Origin: Brienomyrus brachyistius
Taxonomy: Eukaryota > Chordata > Actinopteri > Osteoglossiformes > Mormyridae
Direction of reading: 5' to 3'
Length of the DNA stretch: 64,000 nucleotides
Assembly: GCF_023856365.1 (NCBI RefSeq)
Contig: NW_026042410.1
Location: 1-64,000, forward strand
Shown: positions 10,693-21,389 of the stretch, piece after piece
How the letters are laid out: each line of letters opens with the position of its first letter
Position numbering within the stretch: the first letter of the stretch is position 1
Notes under the pieces: generated by a model
Database searches by the model: none
Seen by the model: only the letters and a program-made list of their open reading frames with translations
What the model was told of the DNA's origin: nothing
Made by a program: the position numbers and the translations under genes

Positions 10693-11228
10693 ATGTCGGA
10701 GAAAGCAGAGGTAAAGTGAATAGTCACCTCGACAATAATGTGGAAACCGCTAATGGTGATCATGCCTGTGTGGGTGAAATGGATCACCACAGTATAAGCG
10801 GATGATGATTATAGACGATTTTTCCCTTTTTCTTTATGTCTGTTTACCATCTAATAGGCATTTTTTTTCTTTGGGATGCGTCTAGGTCAGATACGACCAA
10901 AATATTTTTCTCATTTCAGAAGTGAAAAAAAATATTGCTCTCAGATTCTGTTCAGTTGTAGTTTTTTAAAATAATGTACCTTGATTTGTGTTTGTTTAAA
11001 ATGCCATTACCTGTTGCTTACTGGGCCGCTGAAAATGTCTGGCCCAGCTAAATTTCTTGGTTTAAAAATCTGGCCCAACTACTTTCCAGACCTGGACTAG
11101 CCCTACTGAATCATACACTAATGTTATTCTGTTATGTGGGCTGTTGTGATAGGGAGATTTGCTGGATGCTGCACGACGGGTGGTGTCCCTGCTGCAGAAT
11201 GCCCTGTCTGAAGCAGCACCTAGAGACA
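10693..11228 (+). CDS. Possible two-exon start of an unidentified gene
   Basis: ATG at 10693 opens MSEKAE, followed by a GTAAAG donor at 10711. A TGATAG acceptor precedes 11153, from which GDLLDAARRVVSLLQNALSE reads in the matching phase up to a GTGAGG donor at 11229. Codon phases agree and the second exon looks like a helical coding segment. I do not recognise the family and cannot find a third exon before the inverted integrase-like gene at 11.8-12.6 kb. Chance similarity to an exon pair is possible. Confidence 0.3.
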
Positions 11229-11830
11229 GTGAGGGTTGTTGTTATCACCTTAATATTGTATATACGCAATCTGTTATTTCTTAACTAATATAATTGTAAG
11301 GTATTCTTCTAATATATTGTGCACAGCCAACAAAAAAGAGAAAAATGCAAAACCAAAGGAAGGCTTTCTTTTCTCTTAAAAGTCTTTTTTCTAAACCAAC
11401 TGAGAGTCAGTTAGAGGGGTGTTCATTATCAGTATTGTTGCTGGCATTTCTGAAAATGTGCCAATTTTAGTCAAGTGGCTACTTTTCAAATGCAGTCCCT
11501 GGCCAAGATGAAGAAAGTTCATGAAGACTACATGATAATATTAAGCACTGACATAACAAACAACATTTTTTACATGCAAAATATACAGGAAATATACACT
11601 GCAACAGGCTAGGATAGACAAATAACCAAATACACTTGCAAGCCTGACCACTTTAGACCCCAGATTAGAAAATTGGTGAATGAGCATATATTTTTTCCAA
11701 GTTTTGTTTTGCTTTCAAGTTCTCACAAATAAAAAAAAAAAAAGATTTTCCCACTATAGCCAGATCCAGTTTCTGTGGGGGGCGGGGGGGGGGTGACAAT
11801 TTGTAGTAATAACTATTTCCTGCTGAAAAC
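11229..11830. other. AT-rich interval, nothing recognised
   Basis: Contains short poly-A and poly-G runs (11725-11745, 11778-11792) and no supported gene. Confidence 0.4.
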
Positions 11831-12644
11831 CACTGGTAAACTATCCACATGTCTCTGAATATCTGTGAGTCCCGAGACCTCCATGACAGATAGATATAAG
11901 TTGCTAGTGTTGATCGGCAGGAAATCTTCTCCAAAGCCCCACCACCACCTCACACCAATCCACCCAGGGTTTACTCCAAATAAATTTGCTGGTAATACAA
12001 ACCGGATCAACTTGTGGTTTGTGTCCACGTGTACTAGAGACAAAGGCCCTGGTACATTCTGCGTACAACACAGCCAAGACTTGACAACCTTTATATGATG
12101 CGCATGGAATCAACCCTATGCATGGAGGCTGCAACTCTTCTCCACCGAACCCTGTAGCCCATTGACTGCAGCCTGCATTGACTATCCTGTAGCCTGCATT
12201 TGGTAGATCATTCTTGACAGAAGAAACCAAATTGTCAAGTTCCCTAACACAGAGCTCATACTCTTTTATTCTTCTTAAGATTGTTCTTCTTGAAACACCC
12301 ATCAGTGTGGCTATGCAAGGCACAGGAAGTTGAGTATGGAGCATTTCTTTCAAACATTGTTCTTCAATCAAAATCTTGGGTCGTCTATTGGTGGCAGCGA
12401 CTTCCTGTGTGACACATGGGGCTGGACGTTCCAGATGTGCCCTCACAAGGTCAAAGAGCTCTTGCAAAGCCAGGGTGATAGCAGGAGGTACTTCAATGTG
12501 ATTAGACAGGGCCTGCAGAAGATACAGCTCCTGATGACAAAGGAACTCCAGGTAATCCAAATTTAGTGGAGTCGCGCTGAATCCTATTTCTATTTTATGC
12601 AGAAGACTTTCGAGAAGGTGGTATCTGAGCTGTTCACAGAACAA
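11831..12644 (-). pseudogene. Integrase-core (DDE) mobile-element-derived protein, decayed
   Basis: A 246-codon minus frame. Residues about 110-160 hold a helix-turn-helix (MGVSRRTILRRIKEYEL) and the LPNAGYR motif of a family of fish proteins with an N-terminal HTH and an rve-like integrase core. The following catalytic region is present only in another frame: around 12030 the minus strand reads HVDTNHKLIR, corresponding to the family's WHIDGNHKLIRW, which contains the first catalytic aspartate. At least one frameshift and stops separate the two. The rest of the core (second Asp, Glu) is not recognisable before 11831. It is best read as a dead copy. The family name is my inference. Confidence 0.6.
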
Positions 12645-13190
12645 ATTATAGTTAATGAGGTGTCAAGATCTTGTCTCTGATCCACACACTAGGCCTACCA
12701 TTCAAAAGTTTTAATTATGAAAATGAAATGTTTTTGTTTTGTGAGGTGCTTGTTCATGTATGATGATGTAGTGGCTGCTCTGTTTGACCGTGGTAAACCT
12801 TTTCACAAACAATATAAGTGAAGAAGTATGACATTAGATCTAAGGACCAGAGTATAATAAAGTTAAATAAAATCCATCAAAAACACTTACTCAGTGGAGA
12901 TTCCAATGTAGTAGGCAGACAACTTTATGGCTTTAATAATGAGTGTATTTAGCAGCTACAAGGACAAAAGATATTATAAACCTCTCCATTTTAATGCTAA
13001 TTTAATAAACATTAACAGATAGCACTTAAGGTGGTTTCGCCTATAGTCTGCTAACACTAACCCGAGAACTAATATCTGAGGAGCGTTCTTCCCAGGATTT
13101 GAATTTATTAAATTGGCTTTGTGATGTTGTATTAAGAAATTTTATTCACAATGCAATTTACCGTACATTGGCCCATTCTTTTATATACGG
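12645..13190. other. No gene seen
   Basis: AT-rich sequence between the integrase-like pseudogene and the CpG-rich block. No open frame of note and no repeat I can name. Confidence 0.4.
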
Positions 13191-13194
13191 TAAG

Positions 13195-13410
13195 ACGAAG
13201 CGGGAAATTCGAGCGAGCGAGTGCTGTGCAGACGCGAGCGCGTAGAGGGGATGGGTTTTCAGCACTCGAGCACACGCACGCGCGTGGTTCGACTTTTGGC
13301 CCTAATTTAACGGCGAGCGAGTGAGTGAGTGCTGTGCAATCGCGAGCGCGTAGAGAGCATGGATTTTCTGTTTTTATGCGCACGACTTTTGGCACTAATT
13401 TAACGCCATA
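13195..13410. repeat. CpG-rich imperfect tandem repeat
   Basis: Two related units of about 110 bp. Each contains GCGAGCGAGTG, GCTGTGCA, CGCGAGCGCGTAGAG and CGACTTTTGGC-CTAATTTAACG. The block is much richer in CpG than its surroundings and lies just upstream of the hairpin at 13534-13658. Confidence 0.65.
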
Positions 13411-13533
13411 GAAATGTGTGTTTAAAAGGGGAGGAGATCGGGTTGCAGCGCTGGTGTGAGCGGTTTCTCCGGGCAGTTCGCTCGAGGCTAACGTGGCTTT
13501 GGGAACGTGGTGTACCCGTCACCCATGCCAGGG

Positions 13534-13658
13534 AAGAAATCAAAACCGAAATGCTAGGAATATGGACTTCATCTTACGTCAAGCGTTTTCCCCTCCATTG
13601 ACGCCCATAAAGAAAAGGCTTAAAGTCCATATTCCTAGCATTTCGGTTTTGATTTCTT
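13534..13658. repeat. Perfect 36-bp inverted repeat (hairpin) with 53-bp loop
   Basis: 13534-13569 and 13623-13658 are exact reverse complements (core ACCGAAATGCTAGGAATATG). The loop is 13570-13622. A consensus splice donor CAG/GTAAGT follows four bases after the right arm (13662-13668). The hairpin could form in RNA from either strand. No known RNA family is recognised. Confidence 0.85.
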
Positions 13659-13759
13659 GTCAGGTAAGTCTTTATGGCCAGATACATTCGCGAGAAATTT
13701 GGTGATTTGTGGTGACTGTTTTAATACATTAAGTTGCGTTACGCATTTTCACATTAAGC

Positions 13760-13925
13760 GTTTTAGAATGTCCCGTGGCAGGTATCCCCTTCTATTGCCC
13801 TAGGGAGGGTTGTAACCCTCGTCTGTATATTAATAAAGAATAATCCTTCTATTCCTGTCTCATGTATCTGGACCTCCCCAGCAATTTAACGAAATTTGGT
13901 GGCAGCGGTTACAAGTGAACCCGTT
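13760..13925 (+). other. LTR-end-like segment with primer-site-like sequence
   Basis: Contains a tandem AATAAAG signal (13833) and, at 13890-13904, ATTTGGTGGCAGCGG, a string often found just inside the 5' LTR of retroelements. If so, the CpG-rich block and hairpin upstream could belong to an LTR. No gag or pol follows, and the 5' LTR boundary cannot be fixed. Speculative. Confidence 0.35.
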
Positions 13926-14349
13926 TAAGTTTAGCGCTCATACTTCCGTCCATATGTTTAAGACCCACCTTGGCTGACTTAGCTGACATGTCCTGATTTC
14001 ATAATCTTCAAATTTGTAATCTTTTCTCCTTCATCTAACTCCATGTTTTTAACTTCTTGTCATTTTCTTGCCGTTTGACTCATAGAAAATTATCAGACTT
14101 AAATGACACGTCAGCCTGTGCAGACAGCGATTTCAATGTTTTAATAAATTGGCCAGCAGGTGGGGGCAGTGCTCAATTTCATTAATGCCATTCAGAAAAC
14201 TTTCAGGCTTTATGTCTTAATGAACAGCCTAGAAAAGGACAAAGCATTATATTACTGATGCATACAGCAGATCCCCAACTCAGGCTGTGTTGCATATTCT
14301 TAACAGTGCTACAGTATGTTCACACAGCCAGTACAAACAAACTTGCAAG

Positions 14350-14670
14350 ATCTAGACCAGGGGTCACCAACCTTTTTAAAACGGAGAGCTACTTCACGGG
14401 TACTGAGCCATACGAAGTTTGATATCAGTTTTAAACGCCCTCCTAAACATGTCTAAACTTCATGCATGATAAACATGTTTTAAATGCTTTTTTATATTCA
14501 ATTTCAAATCTATATAAATGCAAATGTGATAGATTAGAAACAGGACAAAATAAAATTTTAGATGATGTTCGCTGGTGAGTTGTGCTATTTTATAGAACAG
14601 GTCCACGGGCAACTCATGTGGTCATTGGGGGCATCCTTGGGGCACCATGTTGGTGACCCCTTATCTAGAC
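14350..14670. mobile_element. hAT-type MITE with 8-bp target duplication
   Basis: Element 14358-14662, starting CAGGGGTCACCAACC and ending GTTGGTGACCCCTT, flanked by a perfect 8-bp duplication ATCTAGAC (14350-14357 and 14663-14670). TIR type and 8-bp duplication fit hAT. About 305 bp, non-coding. Confidence 0.85.
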
Positions 14671-14939
14671 CTACCACATCAGGTAGGAAGGTGCCTATTT
14701 CTACCAACTATTCAGACCATCAGACCCAAACCATACATTCAGTCATGCACAGGCACTCCACCAGAGGGCTCTACATTCTGTCCTACATCTGCTCACCTGT
14801 TAGACCCACACTCAGTCTCCATCCTGATTTCTACCTACTACTCGGACTATCTCACCAAAACCAGTCCTGTGGCCTGTTCTATGAAGCGGGGTTACTGGCT
14901 TATTGGGGAAACTTGTCGGATTTCTTGATCGGGACCTTC
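14671..14939. other. Open but unrecognised sequence
   Basis: An open frame crosses this stretch, but its translation is proline/serine/histidine-rich with no domain, and it runs into LINE sequence at 14940. The end contains a TATGAAGCGGGGTTACTGG motif seen in dispersed fish repeats. Confidence 0.35.
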
Positions 14940-15085
14940 AACTGCTCTGCCATAGAGAGCATCCTAACATGCTGCCTTACGGTCTGGTATGCGGGCTGCT
15001 GGTGGCCTCCTACCGCTCTGCCATAGAGAGCATCCTAACATACGGCCTTACGGTGTGGTATTCGGGCTGCTGGTGGCCTCTATGA
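14940..15085 (+). mobile_element. L2-like LINE RT fragment, internally duplicated
   Basis: Translation gives AIESILTCCLTVWYAGC and then AIESILTYGLTVWYSGC, the conserved ESILTxxxTVWYG segment of fish L2-like reverse transcriptases, present twice with a 71-bp period (14944 and 15015). Only this piece of the LINE is present. Confidence 0.7.
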
Positions 15086-15404
15086 CTTTTTTTGTAGACA
15101 GTCCATCTGTGTGGTGCTGTTTGCACGAATTGTTTTGGGAAATGCACTTACAGTTTTGCAGATGTTAAGGGTGATTCCAGAAATGCATCAAAGCAACTGA
15201 GGAACTGCAATGTCACTGTACAGTTACTTATAATGGGCGCCAATGTAATGTGTAGAGTGGCAAATAAACTGATTCACCATTTACTCTCATGTACATCACT
15301 TAAAATGCTTGTTTTAAATGCAAATGTGTGAATGTAAATCTAAGCAGTAAAGCTACAATTTACATTCTGTTTGCATGGTGGAAAGAACATTTAATCTGCC
15401 TTTT

Positions 15405-15655
15405 AAGTGTGATTAGAAGATCTAATGCCTGTGTGCTTGTAATAAGATGGTCGCTGGTTCAAACCCAGCCACAGCACATCTCTGCGTCCTTGAGCGAGGC
15501 CCTTAACCCCCAGCTCACTGGGCATCACTATGGGTGGCTGCCCTTCGCAGACAACTTACTCTGTTTACTCTAAAAAAAAGAGAGCAAGTTGAGAGAGAAG
15601 TTAAGACAATTTCTCCACAGGGACCAATAAAGTATCAATTATTATTACTGTATGA
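15405..15655 (+). repeat. tRNA-derived SINE (second family)
   Basis: Has a B-box-like GGTCGCTGGTTCAAACCC, the GTCCTTGAGCGAGGCCCTTA core and a 3' end CCACAGGGACCAATAAAGT. Same layout as 31990-32238. Distinct from the V-SINE copies. Confidence 0.7.
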
Positions 15656-16747
15656 GAGACTGTCTAATATCAGATAGATAACAGACTCATACTGTGCTGA
15701 GCTTGTCTGAGAGAGATGATTAGCAAATGCTCTCCCACAGTATCTCAGCACTCTGTACAAAGAACTTTATATGCTCAGTATCTGCTCCTGTTTATCTAAT
15801 TGTTCTCATTTTAACTGGATGTTAAGGAGTAAATTAATAAACGTCATGTAAGTGCACATTAAAATGCTTTTTCACTGTTACTTAAGTTCCCATGTGAACA
15901 GCCAATCAGATCAGCCTGATGTGTGTCTCTCTGTTTCCTCTCTGTTTCCTGCCCTTTCATCCCGACCACGACCATGATCTCTCACTTAGCAGCAGAGCAG
16001 TTTATTCTAAACAGTGGAAGCACAAAAATGTTCAGACTCTTTGGTCTTCTCATTTTCATTAGTAAGGCCCTATAATATAAATTATTTTGGGATTTTAATA
16101 TTTTCATTTATCTGTATGATGTGATCAGTGGAATTTGGCCATTTAATCTGCATCATAGTTAATAGTTATTTAGATTACTATTATATGTCTTATTTGATTA
16201 TGATTTTTTTTGTTTTTCTGTTTTTGCAGACACTGCACTGACTACAGATGTTGTTCAGCCCAGTCACCTGATGAGGGTTCAGCTTGGAGACAGTGTGACC
16301 CTGACATGCTTCTGTCAAGGAGAAACAACTTTTGTTACTTTGTTTAAGCAAGCTGTTGGTCGGAAGCCCCAGCCCATGGCGAAAGCACTTCTCTACGTAC
16401 CTGGTGAATTTTACAAGGAATATAAAAGCATAAAACGTTACTCCTTACTGAATGCAGAGGGGAGTTTTAACCTCACTATTTCTAACGTGGAGCCGTCAGA
16501 TTCTGCAGTGTATTATTGTGCTGCTGTGTTTCTTCATGAGGTCACCTTCGGGAATGGAACCTTTGTCATAATCACAGGTAAATGAGATTCCAACTATTTT
16601 CATATTTGCTTTATTATAATGTCAGTAAGATTATTCCCTGCAAAATAATTTTGACAGTTTAGTTGTTTGTCAATATAAAATTAGCAAAGATACCTTATTG
16701 TCTGCTTTGTTCCATAAATGTTTTTCTAAACATCAAACAAAAATCAT

Positions 16748-16748
<1 letters not shown>

Positions 16749-16782
<34 letters not shown>

Positions 16783-16783
16783 C
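16749..16783. repeat. (ATT)n microsatellite
   Basis: About 11 uninterrupted ATT units in intron 2 of the NITR-like gene. Confidence 0.9.
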
Positions 16784-17029
16784 AATTTGTTGCATTTTGC
16801 TTGCTGTCAGCCAAAAGCCTAACCTTCTCTTTATACAGATGTTAATGTTACACATTGCAGCCTCTTTAAAACAAATAACATAAAAAAATGTTTGAGTTGT
16901 TATATACAGTATAGGACTGTGCAAAAATCTTAAGCAACAAAAGAAAATTATTTTTGACGTTATTTATCTGAGCAGTCAGTGTGTATTCACTCTGAAAAAA
17001 AAAATGCATGATTTAACATATGAACTAGG

Positions 17030-17960
17030 GATGTGCACCATTCAGAACTGATTTGAGAATGAAATTCTCAAATACGTATCCTAAAATTCAGGATTTTGAA
17101 TACATATATGAACTTAAATTTCAGTTCATTTTGTTAATCTGAATTACATTTGAATTGTGGTTGAAAACAGGTTGTGGCATTGAAATTTATATTTGAATTT
17201 AAAGAAGAAGAACGAAAAAGGGTTTGGATTCAAATTCAAGTTCATATACGTACTGTAGGTGTAGCTTTTAACTAAAATATGAACTTTAATTTAAATATGA
17301 ATTATACATAAACACATTAACATTGTTATACATCATTGTTATAAAAATGTCGTTTTGTAAAGAATGAAATAATGCAACATTTGAAGTGTCACCTAAAATA
17401 ATAATTATACTGTCATTTTGTGCACCATGGTGGATCTGCTCATAGGAAGAGCTGAGTGTCTCTCCTTAAAAGTCAGTGTTGGCTGCAGTGACGGCAGTTT
17501 CTAACCTAAGAAACGTCCCAAACACTTTTCCTGCATCAAAAGTCAAACTAGTCCCTATTCCTGCCATGAAAGGTTCACATAATGTCACCGATACCTGAAC
17601 CAACCATGTTTATCAGAGGATGCCAACCCTTTGGCTGCAGCTTTCTCTGCACACGCTGAGAGAGTCTTCAGTGTAGCAGGAAAAGATTTCAGGCCAGAAG
17701 ATTGCAAATTAAATCATGAAACCTTTGAAGATATTATGCTGAATAAATGTAATAATAATGAAAAATTAGCAATGTGTATTGGAATAAAGCATAATTGTAT
17801 TTGCCATGACGTTTTGCTTTTCGCTGTAGTGCTATGGTTGAACGGAAAAACTTACTTTTGTGTGCATAAGAAAATAAATAGGAGGAACTACGAAACCAAG
17901 TAATTCCTTTTACTATGTATACTTTTTCTTTAATGTTAAAAGATAGACAAACTAGTAATG
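17030..17960 (+). mobile_element. hAT transposon remnant in NITR intron
   Basis: 17625-17750 encodes ANPLAAAFSAHAERVFSVAG and DCKLNHETFEDIMLNKCNN, the C-terminal dimerisation region of hAT transposases (A-ERVFS-AG...L). A CTAGGGATGTGCACC string at 17035 resembles a hAT terminus, and CTAGTAATGGGC at 17953 could be the other end. The rest of the transposase is missing. Boundaries are inferred. Confidence 0.6.
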
Positions 17961-18783
17961 GGCAAACAGCTCTTCGGCTCTTGAATTAAATTATGCAGGT
18001 ACTACAGCAAAATGCTCAAAAATACCAAAACACATCAAGAGCTAAATATGCAAAAACAATAAATACCTTCCTGTGGAAAAGGGGCAACATAAACCAAATG
18101 TAAAGTCACGAAAATCATGAAAATATAAAGTACACTTTACACACTTCATTTCTTTGAATTGAAATTAATTATATTCATCTACCTTCATACATTAATACAA
18201 GACATTATATGATTATAATGTTTGTTATTATCATATAATTTTTATTTAGGTATTATGTAGGTGCAGTTAATGTATAGTGTTACCTGATATATACTAATAA
18301 GCAGTAATACAATAAAAAGAGAGAAGAATGTCAGCTGTTCTCCAAGAAGTTACTGATTTCTTGGATGGCTAGAAGAACATCGATTCAGTTCCCAAAAATC
18401 TGTAAGAACAATTTTTGAGGATCTGTATTTTCCATTGTTATTCTCAAAGGGCTGTCATCATGACTATTTTGCTTTTCAGGTAAAGACTCCAACAGCAGGA
18501 CTGTGGTACAGCAGCCTGTGTCTGACACATTGCAGCCAGGAGACTCTGTGAGCCTGCAGTGTACGATAGAGACTGGGAGCTGTGCAGGAGAACACAGTGT
18601 TTACTGGTTCAGACATGGATCAGGAGAATCCCTTCCTGGAGTCATTTACAGCCATGGAAACAGCAGTGATGAGTGTGAGAAGAGCCCTGAGGCTGGATCT
18701 CCTACACGGAGCTGCGTCTACAGCCTCCCCAAGGGGAACCTCAGCCTCTCCGATGCTGGGACTTACTACTGCGCTGTGGCCAT

Positions 18784-18897
18784 GTGTGGGGAGATGCTGT
18801 TTGGGAACGGCACATAGCTGGATATAGATGGTAACACCCAGTGTGGGGAGATGCTGTTTGGGAACGGCACACAGCTGGATATAGATGGTAGCACCCA
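18784..18897 (+). repeat. 57-bp tandem duplication of the J-like end of the second Ig domain
   Basis: Copies at 18784-18840 and 18841-18897 share GTGTGGGGAGATGCTG and TTTGGGAACGGCACA, and about 13 bases of a third copy follow. The period is 19 codons, in frame. Copy one has TAG (18815-18817) where copy two has CAG; the only other difference seen is A/G after GATGGTA. Both copies keep a GATG/GTA donor. Confidence 0.9.
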
Positions 18898-19018
18898 GTG
18901 TGGAGAGTATATCTGCTTCAAAGTTTTATTTAGCTTATTCTGCTATTAAGACATTTATTTCTTTTTTTAATGTAATGAATTTTCTAATTTAAGTGCTTAA
19001 ATTAAATTACACAGATGT

Positions 19019-19213
19019 TAATTTAATAATTATCCATCCATCCATCCATTTTCCAAACCGCTTATCCTATTGGGTCGCGGGGGGTCCGGAGCCTAATTTA
19101 ATAATTATTTCAAATATTAATATCCATCCATCCATCCATTTTCCAAACCGCTTATCCTATTGGGTCGCGGGGGGTCCGGAGCCTAATTTAATAATTATTT
19201 CAAATATTAATAT
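19019..19213 (-). repeat. 5'-truncated V-SINE end, tandemly duplicated (90-bp unit)
   Basis: Only the last ~63 bp of a V-SINE are present (the (ATCC)n tail, AAACCGCTTATCC, GGGGTCCGGAGCC), inserted in TAATTTAATAATTAT. The SINE end plus flank (19031-19120) is repeated exactly once (19121-19210). It lies in NITR intron 3. Confidence 0.85.
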
Positions 19214-20879
19214 AAATTGTTAAAATGCAAAATACTAGAAGTTCATGTTAAAAATGGACTATTTACAAAACAACTGCTGTAATGTGTTATCGATTTGATC
19301 TTTAACTAATGTAATGTAAGCAAATGGGAAATGTGTCTCTATATCATTATGCTGAAATCTATCTCTTTGTTACAGGCTTTCAGAAGCTGCTGGATCCTCT
19401 TCACTCTGGCTTGCTGATAGTTTTATCTTGCAGCATTATTCTGAACGTTGCTCTCATTTGTATAAGATGTAAACTGACCTGTACACACTGTGCAGGTACG
19501 CTGCCCGGCTTTATGCACTCAGAAGGACAAAATGTAGATTTTAACAAATTATAGAAATATAAAATTGTTTTATGATAGATAACATTTTCATATTAAAACC
19601 ACTCTTGCAGGTAATACAGTTTTAAAATCCATTATTAAATCTCACCTTATTTATATAAACCTTTTTGTACTGTAAGATTTACATTTTTGTATTATATCTT
19701 TCATATTTTGCAAAATCTATTGAAATATACATGTTGCAATAAGTTGCATATCAATAACTTTTATTACCAAGATCTCCTTTATAGCAATTTTATTATATAT
19801 GATATATGAGAACAAATGACACGTATCCAAACATGCACACTTAAATTGACAGAAGTCATTTTTACTTTCATTTTTGAGACAAAAAGGATGTTGATTGCTT
19901 GAAAATTCGGAATGTTATCTGACCACGATATGATACCGTGCGAAATTAAATAATATATTGATGTGTTATATATTTTAAACAGATGAAAAGAACAGTGATA
20001 TATCAAAAGTGGAATGGTCACGCAAGCAAGTATGTAATAAATATTTCAAATTACAAATCGTCAGTAAAACAAATGAACCTCAGACTGATTTCCATCCTGG
20101 GATCAGCATTTTAAGTGCTATTTGTGAAAATAGGTAATAGCAAACCGATTTGATCCATCCAATTCTGCCATCTTTGTCTCCACAGTGCCATGACGAGGAC
20201 ACACTGAATTACGCTGCCCTGAACCTTAAGAAGCCAAAACCCAGGAGACAGAAGAAAGACGGGAATAATGACACTCTGTATTCTGACCTCCGCTACAGAG
20301 ATTATGAATAAAGATGCTTCTCATTCATGTCAGTCACACAGAGTGTTCAGGGTGTAGCTTTAATAATGTTCAGAGGAGGGCAGGGGAGCCAGTGCTTCTG
20401 AGACTGAATCACGGGATTTTACGGAGCACCGGTGCTGAGTTTGGTGTCAGTGTGTTTGGGGCGCATTTTTACTGGAAGTGCAAATGTTCAAGCCAGACTG
20501 GGGGCTGAGGGAGGGGGAGAGGGGAGCCACAGAGATTATTTCTTCATGGCATGGGGGGGAATAAGCGGCTTTAATGTTGTGGAAAGGCTGAGTTGCTGCA
20601 ATCAGTTCTTTGATGTCACACATGCTTACTTGTCTCCCTTGTGTACCATGCTGAATGGTTTGGGGCAAACGCACAGGGACTGATCGATTATATTAAACAG
20701 ATGAAAGAAACTGAATGAAAATTTCAAGTGTTCTTAAATTACGTTTTTCATTTAATTGTGTGTTCTGGATGTATTTTTGAGTATATACATGTACCTGTAT
20801 ATGTACCTGTATATATACCTGTGTCGTTAATAACGATGTGGATAATTAAGAAAGAGGAGTTTTGTTTCTTGCTCCCTGT

Positions 20880-21006
20880 CTTGTTACTTGGCTCACAAAC
20901 ATACACACACATAGACACACACACAAACATACACAGACACACAAACACACACACACATAGACACACACACACACAAACACACATGCACACATGCACACAC
21001 ACACAC
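20880..21006. repeat. (CA)n-rich microsatellite
   Basis: Imperfect ACACAC repeat with AC/AT/AG interruptions, 3' of the NITR-like gene. It causes long open frames on both strands that are not genes. Confidence 0.9.
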
Positions 21007-21230
21007 TGCTACGGCTCTGTAAGAACACTACCATGCTCTTTTGTGTGAGTGGGGTGGGGGGTGTTAAATAAGATGAAAATGACAATGGCTGTACTTTTGT
21101 TATGTCAGTTGTGTTTCTATAGTCATTGTATCATATTCCACAAGCTTTTTATTCTACAAGATGTACAAGCCAGTCAGTGTATTCAGTGGGGTGTTCAGGA
21201 GTCATTAGGTTCTGAAAAATGTCTTGCATT

Positions 21231-21389
21231 TAAAACATAATGTACTTTTGAATACTTAAGTATTTTTAGATGCAAATACTCCAGTACTTTAACTGAAGTA
21301 AAAAATTAACTGAAAAACTTTGAGTATTATTTGACGAGGAGTATCTATACTTAACTCAAGTAGTGAAGTTGTGTACTTTGTCCACCTCT
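21231..21389 (-). mobile_element. hAT-like MITE end
   Basis: On the minus strand it starts CAGAGGTGGACAAAGTACAC and continues with TACTTGAGTTAAGTAT, typical of a family of fish hAT MITEs. The other terminus is not seen. Confidence 0.5.

Larger units (their letters stand above)
16028..20311 (+). pseudogene. Novel immune-type receptor (NITR)-like gene with in-frame stop
   Basis: NITRs are teleost cell-surface receptors with a V-type and a second Ig domain, each ending in a J-like FGxGT motif. Exons: 16028-16061 (signal peptide MFRLFGLLIFI), 16230-16577 (V domain: LTCFCQG, DSAVYYCAA, FGNGT), 18480-18830 (second Ig domain: VSLQC, VYWFRHG, DAGTYYCA, FGNGT), 19376-19495 (transmembrane GLLIVLSCSIILNVALICI), 19983-20029, 20186-20311 (cytoplasmic tail with ITIM-like LNYAAL and TLYSDL). 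All introns are GT-AG with consistent phases, and AATAAA overlaps the stop. In the V domain the usual core Trp is Leu (TLFKQ). A TAG at 18815-18817 ends translation after 239 codons, before the membrane exon; without it the protein would be 341 residues, normal for an inhibitory NITR. It could therefore be a pseudogene, or a truncated soluble form if the message escapes decay. Confidence 0.85.

Noticed and set aside
15015..15085. Second gene copy in the 14.9 kb open frame
   Set aside because: A 71-bp tandem duplication of a LINE RT fragment, not a gene.
20728..21085. His/Thr- and Cys/Val-rich frames on both strands
   Set aside because: Produced by the CA microsatellite.
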